26,718 nucleotides of DNA from Rickettsia typhi. Its GTDB lineage: Bacteria; Pseudomonadota; Alphaproteobacteria; Rickettsiales; Rickettsiaceae. Every line of letters starts with the position of its first letter. Within the stretch, counting starts at the first letter, position 1. Of this stretch, positions 9,931 through 18,714 are shown piece by piece. The position numbers and the translations under genes were made by a program. A model generated the notes under the pieces. The model saw only the letters and a list, made by a program, of their open reading frames with translations, was not told where the DNA came from and did no database searches. Where the stretch lies: assembly GCA_945878545.1 (NCBI GenBank), contig CAMCTQ010000003.1, positions 1 through 26,718 on the forward strand, read 5' to 3'.

Positions 9931-10540
9931 AATTCAAATTTTTCAATCCAGATTTTCCAGTGTTTTTGGCTAAAAACAAACTATTTTCTTTATTCTTTTG
10001 CAGTTGCTCAGATGGTTTTTGTCTTTTGACCCCTGGTCTTAAACGAAGAGTCAGGGATATACTTGCAATCATCGCTACAAACAATATCAACCCAGCAGTC
10101 TGGAATGGCAAAATAAACTCAGTATATAAAAGCCTACCAATCGCATAAGCATTACCAATTTCAGGATTAATTGCAAATTGAGAACTACTTACTGGAACAA
10201 TTACCTTAGAGCCCAGTAAAATAACAACTACAAGATCAATAAATAAAAATAATGCTATCATCGTAGCAACACCCATTTCAGAACCAATTATTCCTTTGAA
10301 TTCTGCAAATTTTATATCAAGCATCATAACAACGAATAAAAACAATACCGCAACTGCGCCAACATAAATAATTATTAGCATCATTGCCAAAAATTCAGCT
10401 CCCATCAAAACCATAAGGCCAGAAGCATTGCAAAAAGTAAAAATCAACCATAGCACAGCGTGCACAGGATTACGGGTTGTGATCACCATAATACTACCAA
10501 GCACCAACAAAGATGCAAAAAAATAGAAAAATATTGCCAT
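9920..10540 (-). CDS. nuoJ: NADH-quinone oxidoreductase subunit J
   Basis: 206-residue, five-TM membrane subunit of complex I. Family features are the N-terminal [11 protein letters not shown] stretch and the conserved [17 protein letters not shown] segment (landmark [16 protein letters not shown]) with [10 protein letters not shown] after it, which forms the pi-bulge helix TM3. The C-terminal tail from about residue 170 is hydrophilic and Lys/Gln-rich. It overlaps nuoK by 11 bp and follows nuoI by 8 bp. Confidence 0.95.
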   Translation of the reverse strand: MAIFFYFFASLLVLGSIMVITTRNPVHAVLWLIFTFCNASGLMVLMGAEFLAMMLIIIYVGAVAVLFLFVVMMLDIKFAEFKGIIGSEMGVATMIALFLFIDLVVVILLGSKVIVPVSSSQFAINPEIGNAYAIGRLLYTEFILPFQTAGLILFVAMIASISLTLRLRPGVKRQKPSEQLQKNKENSLFLAKNTGKSGLKNLNYDD

Positions 10541-10548
10541 AATTTATA

Positions 10549-11034
10549 TCACCTGTATGGATAATCATCCTTTAATTTTTTAGCAAGCTCTTGCTCCCAC
10601 ATTTCTCCATTACGCAGCAATTTATCTTTGTTATATAATAACTCTTCATGAGTTTCAGTAGCAAACTCAAAATTAGGTCCCTCGACAATTGCATCCACCG
10701 GGCATGCTTCCTGACACATTCCACAATAAATACATTTAGTCATATCAATATCATATCTCGTAGTACGACGGCTACCATCTTCCCTTGATTCTGATTCAAT
10801 CAAAATAGCTTGAGCAGGGCAGATTGCCTCACATAACTTACAAGCAATACACCTCTCCTCCCCGTTTTCATAGCGTCTCAAGGCATGCTCACCCTTAAAT
10901 CGTGGGCTAATTGGACTTTTCTCATACGGATAGTCAATAGTAACTTTTGGCTTAAAAAGATATTTTAAAGTCAAAAACATTCCGCAAAGAATTTCGTATA
11001 AAACAAAAGATTTAATATATTTAATCACAATCAA
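10549..11034 (-). CDS. nuoI: NADH-quinone oxidoreductase subunit I, two [4Fe-4S] clusters
   Basis: 161-residue peripheral-arm subunit of complex I carrying clusters N6a and N6b. Two complete ferredoxin motifs are visible: [11 protein letters not shown] (Cys62, 65, 68, 72) and [11 protein letters not shown] (Cys101, 104, 107, 111), each followed by Pro. The [18 protein letters not shown] stretch before the first motif is the family hallmark. It is encoded 8 bp after nuoH and 8 bp before nuoJ. Its clusters are a client of the Isc machinery encoded further along the same strand. Confidence 0.96.
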   Translation of the reverse strand: MIVIKYIKSFVLYEILCGMFLTLKYLFKPKVTIDYPYEKSPISPRFKGEHALRRYENGEERCIACKLCEAICPAQAILIESESREDGSRRTTRYDIDMTKCIYCGMCQEACPVDAIVEGPNFEFATETHEELLYNKDKLLRNGEMWEQELAKKLKDDYPYR

Positions 11035-11042
11035 TACTCATA

Positions 11043-12056
11043 TTATGGCAAATTACTAGTTACCAAAAGCAGCGAGGCTACCAACACCACCCAAAAGAGA
11101 GTCAGCGGTAAAAACACTTTCCAACCAAGACGCATAAGTTGATCATATCTATATCTTGGCAACGTAGCTCTGATCCAGAGAAACACAAACAATAAGAAAC
11201 AAACTTTTAGAATAAACCAAATAAATCCTGGTATCAAATACAGAAAACTTATACCAAACGGTGGCAAATACCCTCCCATAAAAAAGGTAACCGTTATAGC
11301 ACTGACTAGTATCATATTCGCATATTCACCAAGAAAGAATAAAGCAAAACTCATAGATGAATATTCAACATTATAACCAGCGACAAGCTCTGACTCAGCT
11401 TCTGGTAAGTCAAAAGGTAAACGATTCGTTTCTGCCAAAACAGAAATGAAAAACACAACAGCCATAGGAGCAAGTAACAAATGAATCCAAAATGGCATGT
11501 CTCTTTGGTACTCAACAATTTCGCTTAAATTAAGAGTTCCTGTAACCAGAAGTACTGTAACGATAACCAGACCCATAGAAACTTCATAAGATATCATCTG
11601 CGCAGAAGACCTAATAGCTCCTAGGAATGCATATTTAGAATTACTAGCCCACCCAGCCATAATAATACCGTACACCCCAAGCGAAGACACAGCCAGAATA
11701 TACAAGACACCTACATTCATATCAGATAAAACCACCCCTTCAGAAAAAGGTATTACCGCCCAACCAACTAAACTTAAAATAAACGTGATCATTGGTGCAA
11801 TTATAAACACTACCTTGCTTGCGGGAGTTGGTATAATTGCCTCCTTAAACATCAACTTAACAGCATCAGCAATTGGTTGCAATAATCCGAACGGCCCAAC
11901 CACATTCGGTCCTCGTCGCATTTGCATCAATCCTATGACTCTACGCTCGGCATATGTAAGATAAGCCACAGATAACAATAAAGGCAATACAATAAGCAAC
12001 ACTTTAAGAGCAATAAAAATCAACGGTAAAATATACTCATAGAACAGATCAATCAT
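11043..12056 (-). CDS. nuoH: NADH-quinone oxidoreductase subunit H
   Basis: 337-residue membrane subunit at the junction of the two complex I arms, forming part of the quinone channel. Signatures: [22 protein letters not shown] (landmark [12 protein letters not shown]), the [21 protein letters not shown] loop (landmark [13 protein letters not shown]), and the C-terminal [17 protein letters not shown]. The start codon overlaps the nuoG stop in a 4-bp ATGA arrangement typical of coupled translation. Length is normal. Confidence 0.96.
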   Translation of the reverse strand: MIDLFYEYILPLIFIALKVLLIVLPLLLSVAYLTYAERRVIGLMQMRRGPNVVGPFGLLQPIADAVKLMFKEAIIPTPASKVVFIIAPMITFILSLVGWAVIPFSEGVVLSDMNVGVLYILAVSSLGVYGIIMAGWASNSKYAFLGAIRSSAQMISYEVSMGLVIVTVLLVTGTLNLSEIVEYQRDMPFWIHLLLAPMAVVFFISVLAETNRLPFDLPEAESELVAGYNVEYSSMSFALFFLGEYANMILVSAITVTFFMGGYLPPFGISFLYLIPGFIWFILKVCFLLFVFLWIRATLPRYRYDQLMRLGWKVFLPLTLFWVVLVASLLLVTSNLP

Positions 12057-14161
12057 CTATGCACCCCCTCAATTTTGTCTTTTTCTGCATCTGAAATCGC
12101 TAATTCCTGGATTGCTTTCGTACATCTTGCCATAGTAACAGACGCCCTGCTAATTGGGTCAGTCATATAATAATTTATTGATACTTTTTCTAACAATTTT
12201 TTTGTCAACTTCACCTTAGACTTAAAGGGTATAAAATCATTTGCTATAATCTCATCAACATGATCGAATATCTTATGTCGTTTAGCCATCTCTTTGCGAA
12301 TCAAATGCAACTCATTTCCACCAAGATCAATACCAAGAGCTTTAGCCACCATATTGATAATTTCAATACCAGTTTTAGCGGCCCCAGGCAAGCCAACAGC
12401 AGCTCTTGCAAGTTGCAATCTACCCTCCATATTAATATACATTCCATCTTGCTCCGTATAAGCGGCCTCTGGAAGTATCACATCGGCTCTATTTGCGCCA
12501 GCATCACCATGATGTCCTTGATAGACAACAAAAACATCCTTTCCTATTTTGTCCATATCAATATCATCTGACCCTAACAAATATAGAATTTTGATATCTC
12601 CACTTTGTGTTTTTTTCAAAATCTCAAGCGTACCATCTCCTGATTCGCCATAAATAAAACCAAGATCAAGAGCTCCTACCATAGAAGCATGATTATGTAG
12701 AATATTAAACCCGTTCCAATCAGCACGAACAACCTTATATTTTTGAGCAATTTCATGCAAAAGGGATAATATTCCGTGTGCATCTGACCTCGACAAAACT
12801 GCGTCACCTATAATAATCATAGGGTTTTTAGCTGCAGCAAAAAGAGTAGCAAAATCATTTACATTTTTACTGTTTTTGAAATCACTGGAATTCAAATGTT
12901 CTAAAAGTGTAATATCACTTCCTAATTCCTTGATTTTGTATGTCTGATTATCTTGCTCTCCAATCCTAGCAACAGTTAACAACCCATCCCTAACCATCTT
13001 ACCAATTCTAGCATTCAAGACCGGTGCTACTTGCTTCGGATTAGCGCCAACAAGCAGACAAACATCAGCTTTTTCTATCCCAGCTATTGTAGTATTAAAA
13101 AGATAGTTACCTCTGGCTGACGAATCAAATCCATAACCAAATTGATTAGCATCACACATTGTTGAGCCAAGGTTTGAAAGTAGTTTTTTTAATAAAAACA
13201 TGGTTTCGCAAGGGGCTGAAAAGCCAGCAATAGCAGCCGTAGCCGACTTATCACCCATAGCTTTAAATTTACTAACAATCGAAGATACCGCAATCTCCCA
13301 ACTAACTTCTTGGAATTTACCATTCTTTTTTAGGTACGGCCTGTCTAATCTCTGATTTTTAAGACCATCATAAGAAAATCTTGCTTTATCAGAAAGCCAT
13401 TCTTCATTTACATCTTCATTTAGTTTTGGTAAAACACGCATCACTTCAAGACCTCTTGCGTCAACACGAATATTCGAGCCAACAGCGTCCATAACATCTA
13501 TAGACTCCGTACCCTGAAGCTCCCAGCTCCTGGCAGTAAAAGCATAAGGCTTGGAGTTCAAAGCACCAACAGGACATAAATCTATTACATTACCGGACAA
13601 TTCAGAAGTAAGAGTTCTCTCTAAATAACTAATGATTTCCATATGTTCGCCTCTGCCAATCGCCCCCATTTCTGGGACACCCGCAACATCCGTAGAAAAT
13701 CTAATACAACGCGTACAATGTATACACCTTGTCATGTGAGTCTCGACCAAAGGCCCTAAATTTTTGTCCTTAACAGATCGCTTATCTTCCGAATACCTGC
13801 TCTTTCCTCTACCATACTTAAAAGCCTGATCTTGTAAATCACACTCACCTCCTTGATCACAAATCGGACAATCCAGCGGATGATTAATGAGCAGAAATTC
13901 CATCACCCCCTCTCGAGCTTTTAGAACTCTAGCAGTATTAGTGTGAACAATCATACCCTCGCTTGCTGGCATGGCACAAGACGCTACAGGCTTTGGAGAT
14001 TTTTCAATATCAACCAAGCACATACGGCAATTACCAGCGATTCTTAAGCGCTCATGAAAACAAAAATGCGGCACTTCAACACCAGCAGATTCACAAGCTT
14101 GCATAACTGTTAAGCCTTCTTCTATCTCTACTTCTTTGCCATCAATAATTAATTTTGGCAT
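12053..14161 (-). CDS. nuoG: NADH-quinone oxidoreductase subunit G
   Basis: 702-residue Fe-S subunit of the complex I peripheral arm. The N-terminal [2Fe-2S] domain has ligands Cys34, Cys45, Cys48 and Cys62. Next come the His-Cys site [14 protein letters not shown] (about 94-107) and the [4Fe-4S] motif [12 protein letters not shown] with its distal Cys in DLCPVGAL. A molybdopterin-oxidoreductase-like domain fills the C-terminal part, catalytically vestigial in this family. It is the first gene of the minus-strand run, with a GAGGGG ribosome binding site before the ATG. nuoA-F are not in the window and must lie elsewhere in the genome if complex I is complete. Confidence 0.95.
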   Translation of the reverse strand: MPKLIIDGKEVEIEEGLTVMQACESAGVEVPHFCFHERLRIAGNCRMCLVDIEKSPKPVASCAMPASEGMIVHTNTARVLKAREGVMEFLLINHPLDCPICDQGGECDLQDQAFKYGRGKSRYSEDKRSVKDKNLGPLVETHMTRCIHCTRCIRFSTDVAGVPEMGAIGRGEHMEIISYLERTLTSELSGNVIDLCPVGALNSKPYAFTARSWELQGTESIDVMDAVGSNIRVDARGLEVMRVLPKLNEDVNEEWLSDKARFSYDGLKNQRLDRPYLKKNGKFQEVSWEIAVSSIVSKFKAMGDKSATAAIAGFSAPCETMFLLKKLLSNLGSTMCDANQFGYGFDSSARGNYLFNTTIAGIEKADVCLLVGANPKQVAPVLNARIGKMVRDGLLTVARIGEQDNQTYKIKELGSDITLLEHLNSSDFKNSKNVNDFATLFAAAKNPMIIIGDAVLSRSDAHGILSLLHEIAQKYKVVRADWNGFNILHNHASMVGALDLGFIYGESGDGTLEILKKTQSGDIKILYLLGSDDIDMDKIGKDVFVVYQGHHGDAGANRADVILPEAAYTEQDGMYINMEGRLQLARAAVGLPGAAKTGIEIINMVAKALGIDLGGNELHLIRKEMAKRHKIFDHVDEIIANDFIPFKSKVKLTKKLLEKVSINYYMTDPISRASVTMARCTKAIQELAISDAEKDKIEGVHR

Positions 14162-14415
14162 GCTTTATCCCCTCGCGAACCCATAAGAACTTATCTCTAT
14201 AACACTATATGATATATTATGACCATTTAAAACCAAAGTTTTTTCCAGTGATTCCTGTTTTTATTTATTGCTATTTTGTTATACTTGACAAAAATAATAC
14301 TTGCTTTAGCATGAAGCCTTAGAAAAAATCTAAGTATTATTTAACTTGAAAGTTATCTAATTTCAAGCCATAAGTGTTTATTTTTGTTAATTAGTATCGT
14401 TTAGTAAATAGATTT
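14162..14415. other. Divergent intergenic region between nuoG and pyrH
   Basis: 254 bp between the divergent starts of nuoG and pyrH; it must hold promoters for both directions. Two small inverted repeats lie on the pyrH side: CTTAGA/TCTAAG (14318-14334, 5-nt loop) and CTTGAAA/TTTCAAG (14345-14367, 9-nt loop). They may fold in the pyrH leader. I see no tRNA, no coding remnant and no riboswitch that I recognise. Confidence 0.6.
14285..14312 (+). promoter_or_regulatory. Possible sigma-70 promoter for pyrH-frr
   Basis: A perfect -35 hexamer TTGACA (14285-14290) is followed after 16 nt by TAGCAT (14307-14312), a 4/6 match to the -10 consensus. The -35 is convincing, the -10 is not. It would leave a leader of about 95 nt containing the two small hairpins. 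Confidence 0.35.
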
Positions 14416-15132
14416 ATGTCAATAAACTGCAAAAGAGTCCTTTTTAAAGTATCCGGTGAAGCATTAATGGGAACCAAAAGTTTTGGCCATGACTTTGAAA
14501 CTTTAAAAGCTATAGCAGAGGACATAAAAGAAGTCGTTAGTCTTGGCGTGCAAGTGTGCGTGGTAGTTGGCGGTGGTAACATTTATCGTGGTATTGATGC
14601 ATCTTTACTTGGTATGGAACGGGCAGCCGCAGACTACATGGGAATGTTAGCTACCGTTATTAACGCTTTAGCGCTACAAAACACCATGGAAAAAGCTGGT
14701 ATATATACCAGAGTTCAGTCTGCGATTCCAATGACCACCATATGCGAACCATTTATTAGACGTAGGGCAGTAAGACACATGGAAAAAGGAAGAGTGGTAA
14801 TTTTTGCCGCTGGCATTGGCAATCCTTTCTTTACTACTGATAGCGCAGCAGTACTCAGAGCTATAGAAATGAATTGTGATCTCTTATTTAAAGGCACAAA
14901 TGTTGATGGAGTCTATGACTGCGACCCAAACAAAAATAAAGACGCAAAAAGATTTGCAGAAATTACTTATACAGAAGCTTTACGAGACAACTTAAAAGTC
15001 ATGGATATGGCTGCAATCGCAGTGGCAAGAGAAAATGATTTGCCTATAAAAGTTTTTTCTATAAAGAAACGCGGTAATTTTGCGCAAGTCTTGCAAGGCA
15101 ATGGAGAATTTACTATTATAAAAGGAAATTAG
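14416..15132 (+). CDS. pyrH: UMP kinase
   Basis: 238-residue UMP kinase (amino-acid-kinase fold) phosphorylating UMP to UDP in pyrimidine nucleotide synthesis. Visible motifs: KVSGEALMG (11-19, phosphate binding), GGGNIYRG (52-59), [27 protein letters not shown] and [13 protein letters not shown], all standard for bacterial PyrH. Length matches the family (about 240). It is followed by frr after 27 bp, the common pyrH-frr pair. No strong Shine-Dalgarno sequence precedes the ATG. Confidence 0.96.
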   Translation: MSINCKRVLFKVSGEALMGTKSFGHDFETLKAIAEDIKEVVSLGVQVCVVVGGGNIYRGIDASLLGMERAAADYMGMLATVINALALQNTMEKAGIYTRVQSAIPMTTICEPFIRRRAVRHMEKGRVVIFAAGIGNPFFTTDSAAVLRAIEMNCDLLFKGTNVDGVYDCDPNKNKDAKRFAEITYTEALRDNLKVMDMAAIAVARENDLPIKVFSIKKRGNFAQVLQGNGEFTIIKGN

Positions 15133-15159
15133 TTTTAAGAAATTACTAAGGAGGGCGGC

Positions 15160-15717
15160 ATGAATCAGCTACTGAAAAATGATTTAACTGAAAAAATGAA
15201 CAAGGCACTTGTTATTCTTGAAAAAGAATTATCTGGCCTCAGAACTGGTAGATCTTCAAGCCATTTGCTTGATCCTGTTGTTGTTGAAGTTTATGGCAGC
15301 AAAATGCCCATATCCCAAGTTGGTACTGTTTCAACACCGGATGCCAAAACTATTTCTGTGCAAGTATGGGACAAAGCAATGGTAAAAACCGTTGAAAAAG
15401 CCATAGCCGATGCAAATCTTGGCCTTAACCCGAGTTCTGACGGACAACTAATTAGAATGAGCTTACCAATCCTTAGCGCAGAAAGAAGAAAAGAACTAGT
15501 AAAAGTGGCTCATAAATATGGTGAAAATACTAAAGTTGCCTTAAGGAATATCAGAAGAGATGGTATGGAGCACTTGAAAAAAATGGAAAAGGATAGCGCT
15601 ATATCAAAAGATGATCACCATAATATCGGCGAAGAAATTCAAAAAATCACTGATGATTTTACTAGCAAAGTTGATCAACATATAAGAACAAAAGAAGAGG
15701 AAATCCTGAAGGTTTAG
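15160..15717 (+). CDS. frr: Ribosome recycling factor
   Basis: 185-residue factor that, with EF-G, splits post-termination ribosomes. The whole protein aligns to the RRF pattern: [17 protein letters not shown] (landmark [13 protein letters not shown]), [30 protein letters not shown], and the charged C-terminal helix with RRKELVK and [11 protein letters not shown]. The ATG is preceded by AAGGAGG with a 5-nt spacer, one of the strongest ribosome binding sites in the window. It ends 13 bp before the operator-like palindrome of the vapBC locus. Confidence 0.97.
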   Translation: MNQLLKNDLTEKMNKALVILEKELSGLRTGRSSSHLLDPVVVEVYGSKMPISQVGTVSTPDAKTISVQVWDKAMVKTVEKAIADANLGLNPSSDGQLIRMSLPILSAERRKELVKVAHKYGENTKVALRNIRRDGMEHLKKMEKDSAISKDDHHNIGEEIQKITDDFTSKVDQHIRTKEEEILKV

Positions 15718-15730
15718 ATATATATTGGTT

Positions 15731-15760
15731 GTTAGTGTATACTAAATAATATACACTAAC
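15731..15760. promoter_or_regulatory. Operator-like palindrome upstream of vapBC
   Basis: Perfect 11-bp arms GTTAGTGTATA (15731-15741) and TATACACTAAC (15750-15760) around an 8-nt AT spacer, 14 bp before the vapB start codon. It overlaps the likely core promoter (TTGGTT at 15725-15730). VapB antitoxins autoregulate by binding such palindromes, so an operator is the best reading. There is no T tract, so it is less likely an frr terminator. Confidence 0.6.
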
Positions 15761-15774
15761 TAGTGAGTTAAATC

Positions 15775-16008
15775 ATGAATACAGCAAAAATATTTACGAA
15801 TGGTCAAAGTCAAGCTGTTAGGCTGCCAAAGAAATTTAGATTTCATACCAAAAAAGTTAGTATTAGCTTTTAGGTAAGGTCGTCGTGATCCAACCTCTAC
15901 CAAGAACCTGGAAGGAAGTATTCGACGAAATGTCTCTAATAGAAGATAATGACTTTTTAATAGAAAGATGAAGATTTGCAGCCTCAGAAAAGAGAGAATT
16001 TTAAATGA
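15775..16008 (+). pseudogene. vapB: vapB antitoxin, disrupted by two frameshifts
   Basis: AbrB/VapB-type antitoxin remnant. From ATG at 15775 the first frame reads MNTAKIFTNGQSQAVRLPKK and on to a stop at 15871-15873, giving the DNA-binding swapped-hairpin half (32 residues). The continuation, with IQPLPRTWKEVFDEM, lies in a second frame from about 15867 to a TGA at 15969-15971. The last residues (DLQPQKRENFK) return to the first frame from 15973 and stop at 16006-16008, overlapping the vapC ATG. The pattern fits one deleted base near 15868 and one inserted base near 15970. The antitoxin cannot be made full length unless these are sequencing errors. Confidence 0.8.
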
Positions 16009-16412
16009 TATATATGCTTGATACTAATCTTTGCATTTATATAATAAACAAAAAACCTATTTCTTCTATTAAAAAATTAGAATCATTAGAAAAAACAGAC
16101 TCTATAGCTCTTTCCGCAATAGTTTTAGCTGAGTTACAGTATGGGGTGTCTAATAGTAGATTCAAAGAGAAAAATCAAATTAATGTGAATAGTTTTGTGA
16201 GTAAACTCGATATAATAGATTTTACCGAACAATGCGCTTTTTTCTATGGAGAAATACAAGCAGATCTAAAACAGAAAGGAATTATTATAGGTAACAACGA
16301 TCTATTACTAGCAAGCCATGCTATTTGTGAAGAAGCAACTCTAGTTACAAATAATATTTCAGAATTTAATCGAATAAAAGGGTTAAAGCTTATAAACTGG
16401 TCAAAAGAGTGA
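16005..16412 (+). CDS. vapC: VapC-type PIN-domain toxin (RNase)
   Basis: 135-residue PIN-domain ribonuclease, toxin of a VapBC module; family members usually cleave tRNA or rRNA loops. The metal-binding acidic residues are present: Asp6 (MLDTN), Glu43 (LAELQYG) and Asp99 (IIGNNDLLLASHA), with the TNN motif at 115-117 and following EF. Length is normal and there is no internal stop, so the toxin looks intact. Its start overlaps the end of the vapB remnant, the standard coupled layout, but that antitoxin is frameshifted. Activity may be lost for other reasons, or a second VapB elsewhere may protect the cell. Confidence 0.88.
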   Translation: MIYMLDTNLCIYIINKKPISSIKKLESLEKTDSIALSAIVLAELQYGVSNSRFKEKNQINVNSFVSKLDIIDFTEQCAFFYGEIQADLKQKGIIIGNNDLLLASHAICEEATLVTNNISEFNRIKGLKLINWSKE

Positions 16413-16472
16413 TTGATTGTTGAAGCAGCTCAAAATTTCAAATTAACTTAAACTCACGTAGATAATCTAATT

Positions 16473-16952
16473 ATGATAAATCAACAAATAAGCACAAAAT
16501 CAATCGCACGCATCGCTGCTATTCAAACTTTATACCAATTTGCCAGCTCAAGAGGTGAGTCTGATATAAATTCAGCATTGATCAGAATGAAAGAATTTTA
16601 TAAAGATTCCGGTTTTAAAAGTGATCATGATATTGATGAGAAAAGTAAACTCAAGCTTCGGCCAAGTTATATCTATTTGGATGAACTTGTAAAACATACT
16701 CACGATAATTTATCAGTAATAGATGAAATCATATCTACTCTCCTGACTAAAGAGTGGACCATTACCAACATACCTATGCTTCTCCACGCAGTTCTTAGAG
16801 TCGCAATTTGTGAACTTAATTATTTCCCAGAAACTCCTCGGAAAGTCATAATTAATGAATATACCGATATAGCAAATGACATGTTAGATGAAAACGAAAT
16901 TGGATTTGTAAATTCTACTTTACATAATTATTCACAATCTAGACAAAAATAA
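16473..16952 (+). CDS. nusB: Transcription antitermination factor NusB
   Basis: 159-residue NusB, which with NusE (S10) binds boxA of rRNA operons and supports antitermination. Recognised by the N-terminal ARIAAIQTLYQF and the C-terminal block ILLHAVLRVAICELNYFP-like region (here LLHAVLRVAICEL), followed by KVIINEYTDIAND and GFVNSTLHN, which is the family signature. All-helical and cytoplasmic. It stands 7 bp before rlmE. It lies 60 bp after vapC, so the toxin-antitoxin locus separates it from pyrH-frr. Confidence 0.92.
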   Translation: MINQQISTKSIARIAAIQTLYQFASSRGESDINSALIRMKEFYKDSGFKSDHDIDEKSKLKLRPSYIYLDELVKHTHDNLSVIDEIISTLLTKEWTITNIPMLLHAVLRVAICELNYFPETPRKVIINEYTDIANDMLDENEIGFVNSTLHNYSQSRQK

Positions 16953-16959
16953 ATAATTT

Positions 16960-17643
16960 ATGTCAGCATCTAGTGGCTATCGAGGTAAATTTACTAAAGT
17001 TAAAACTGCAAAGGGAAGAAAGAAATCTTCAACCCGCTGGCTTATGCGTCAGCTTAACGATCCTTACGTAGCAAAAGCAAAACTGGATGGTTATAGATCA
17101 AGAGCAGCTTATAAATTACTAGAAATAAATGAAAAATTCAAAATATTAACCCCCGGAATGAATGTAGTAGATCTTGGCGCAGCACCCGGTGGATGGAGCC
17201 AAGTAGCGGCCAAAATTATTCAATCAGATAACGCAAATGCAAAAAATAAACTGATCGCTATCGATTTACTACCTATCGAACCGATAGCTGGCGTAACTAC
17301 TCTGCAAAAAGATTTCTTTGCTGATGATACGCAAAGCTTAATAACAAGCCATTTGAATAATCAGCTTGCAGATGTAGTACTCAGCGACATGGCAGCTAAC
17401 ACTATAGGACACAGTGCTACGGACCACCTCCGAATAATTGATCTTTGTGAAAATGCATTTCGTTTTGCCATGACCATACTAAAACCTGGGGGACATTTTG
17501 TTACCAAAATTTTTAGAGGTGGTACAGAGGGAGATTTACTAACCGAGGTGAAACAAAATTTTACCTCAGTTAAACATTTCAAACCAAACTCAAGCCGCAA
17601 GGGATCAAGTGAATTCTATTTAATAGCCCTAGGGAAAAAATAG
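16960..17643 (+). CDS. rlmE: 23S rRNA (uridine-2552-2'-O)-methyltransferase
   Basis: 227-residue RlmE/RrmJ/FtsJ methyltransferase, methylating U2552 in the ribosomal A loop during late 50S assembly. The SAM-binding motif [15 protein letters not shown] (69-83) and the catalytic K-D-K-E tetrad are visible: Lys52 (RAAYKL), Asp143 (LSDMA), Lys183 (VTKIF) and Glu218 (SSEFY). The basic N-terminal extension with [27 protein letters not shown] sequence is usual in alphaproteobacterial members and supports the ATG at 16960. It follows nusB by 7 bp. Confidence 0.95.
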   Translation: MSASSGYRGKFTKVKTAKGRKKSSTRWLMRQLNDPYVAKAKLDGYRSRAAYKLLEINEKFKILTPGMNVVDLGAAPGGWSQVAAKIIQSDNANAKNKLIAIDLLPIEPIAGVTTLQKDFFADDTQSLITSHLNNQLADVVLSDMAANTIGHSATDHLRIIDLCENAFRFAMTILKPGGHFVTKIFRGGTEGDLLTEVKQNFTSVKHFKPNSSRKGSSEFYLIALGKK

Positions 17644-17788
17644 TATTTATAGTGTATTTAATAATACTTTTAATGTCCCAGATCATAAAACTTTAAGAAT
17701 GATAAAAATTGGTAATTATCCCTTTTCTCCATGTAATGGAATGCATAGTCACAGCATTAAAGAATTAATAGGGCTTGAAATTATTTAA
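17642..17788 (+). pseudogene. Remnant of an alanyl-tRNA-editing (AlaX/SAD-domain) gene
   Basis: One frame is open from the rlmE stop region to TAA at 17786-17788. It ends in KTLRMIKIGNYPFSPCNGMH and SHSIKELIGLEII. This resembles the end of the tRNA_SAD domain of AlaX proteins and alanyl/threonyl-tRNA synthetases, where a strand (RxxxIG) is followed by the zinc ligands Cys-x3-His and a conserved Ile-Gly. About 48 codons remain, with no start region or first zinc motif (HxxxH). An ATG at 17699 would give only 29 residues. I read it as the 3' scrap of a lost deacylase gene; the identification rests on one short motif. Confidence 0.5.
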
Positions 17789-17845
17789 ATTAAGCTTAAA
17801 AATAATAATTTTATAGTAAACTATCGTTTTAATTAAGAGAATTTT

Positions 17846-18481
17846 ATGGAATTAATAATTTCTTATCTTCCGTCAATTATAAGCTTAGCATGTTTGCAGA
17901 TAATAGCTTTAATAAGCCCAGGGCCAGATTTTGCTGTTATTGTACGGAATAGCCTGATTTACTCCCGTAAAACGGCGTTATTAACTGCATTTGGTATCTC
18001 CTTAGGTATTATGGTGCATGTTAGTTATACTGCGCTTGGGCTTGGGCTAATAATATCAAGAACTGACTGGCTTTTTAGAATATTTAAATATATTGGTTCG
18101 AGTTATTTATTATACATAGGTTGCAAGGGGATATTAGCTCGAAAAAATACGTTGAGCCCGGATGAAAACGAGGTAATTAAAAAAGACATTTCACCTCTCG
18201 CAGCCATATTTTCAGGATTCTTAACAAATGCTCTAAACCCTAAAGCAATGTTATTTTTTCTAAGCCTTTTCTCAGTTGTTGTAGCACCTGATACACCGGC
18301 ATTAGTTATGGTAATTTACAGTTTCATTATATTCATCACTACATTGTTATGGTTTAGCTTTGTCGCTTTATGCTTATCTGGAAAAAAAACGAGAAAATAT
18401 TTTAGGTCATATAGCCACTGGATTGATCGTATTACTGGCAGTCTTTTAATTTTAATTGGCATTAAATTGCTACTTACTTAA
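17846..18481 (+). CDS. LysE/RhtB-family amino-acid exporter
   Basis: 211-residue inner-membrane protein of the LysE/RhtB superfamily, with about six hydrophobic segments. The family signature is near the N-terminus: ALISPGPDFAVIVRNSL (about 21-37), followed by GISLGIMVHVSYTALGLG, with LNPKAMLFFLSLF in the fourth segment. Members export amino acids or related small molecules; the substrate is not predictable. It stands alone, 57 bp after the AlaX-like remnant, with a terminator-like hairpin downstream. Amino-acid exporters of this group are commonly retained or acquired by intracellular bacteria. Confidence 0.88.
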   Translation: MELIISYLPSIISLACLQIIALISPGPDFAVIVRNSLIYSRKTALLTAFGISLGIMVHVSYTALGLGLIISRTDWLFRIFKYIGSSYLLYIGCKGILARKNTLSPDENEVIKKDISPLAAIFSGFLTNALNPKAMLFFLSLFSVVVAPDTPALVMVIYSFIIFITTLLWFSFVALCLSGKKTRKYFRSYSHWIDRITGSLLILIGIKLLLT

Positions 18482-18536
18482 GTTAGATAAATCTGTTTTG
18501 GCAAAAATTGAAACCCGCAATGAGTTCAAAGTTTGT

Positions 18537-18578
18537 GTAAGCTAATTACCTCACTTTTAGTTTGAGTAATTGGCTTAC
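18537..18578 (+). terminator. Hairpin downstream of the LysE-type gene
   Basis: Inverted repeat with 13-nt arms (18537-18549 and 18566-18578; 12 of 13 positions pair, GTAAGC...GCTTAC ends) and a 16-nt loop, starting 56 bp after the stop codon. There is no U tract after the stem, so it may be a processing hairpin rather than a canonical terminator. Confidence 0.45.
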
Positions 18579-18591
18579 CTATGAGCATAGG

Positions 18592-18700
18592 ACTATAGTC
18601 GTTTAAGTTGAACTTGCGTACTAGACACGAGGAGCGAAGCCAGAAATACTAGGAGAGCGACGAGTAACAACGTATGCAAGTTCAAGATAAATGACTATAT
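18592..18700. repeat. 109-bp palindromic element (Rickettsia-palindromic-element-like)
   Basis: Imperfect inverted repeat with arms of about 28 bp: 18592-18620 against 18673-18700, sharing the core TTGAACTTGC/GCAAGTTCAA. The centre (18621-18672) is noticeably G+C-richer than the surroundings, with GAGGAGCGAAGCC and GGAGAGCGACGAG, and is itself partly self-complementary. It lies between the convergent lysE-type and RMD1 genes. Size, terminal inverted repeats and G+C-rich core resemble the short palindromic elements dispersed in Rickettsia genomes. Copy number elsewhere is unknown. Confidence 0.65.
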
Positions 18701-18714
18701 ATAATAAATTAAGA

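Noticed and set aside
14162..14280. Promoter of the nuo run on the minus strand
   Set aside because: Several AT-rich -10-like hexamers (TATAGT, TATCAT) exist but none with a convincing, well-spaced -35.
15766..15768. Idea that frr ends in an intrinsic terminator at the 15731-15760 palindrome
   Set aside because: The stem is AT-rich, lacks a T tract, and its position before vapB fits an operator better.
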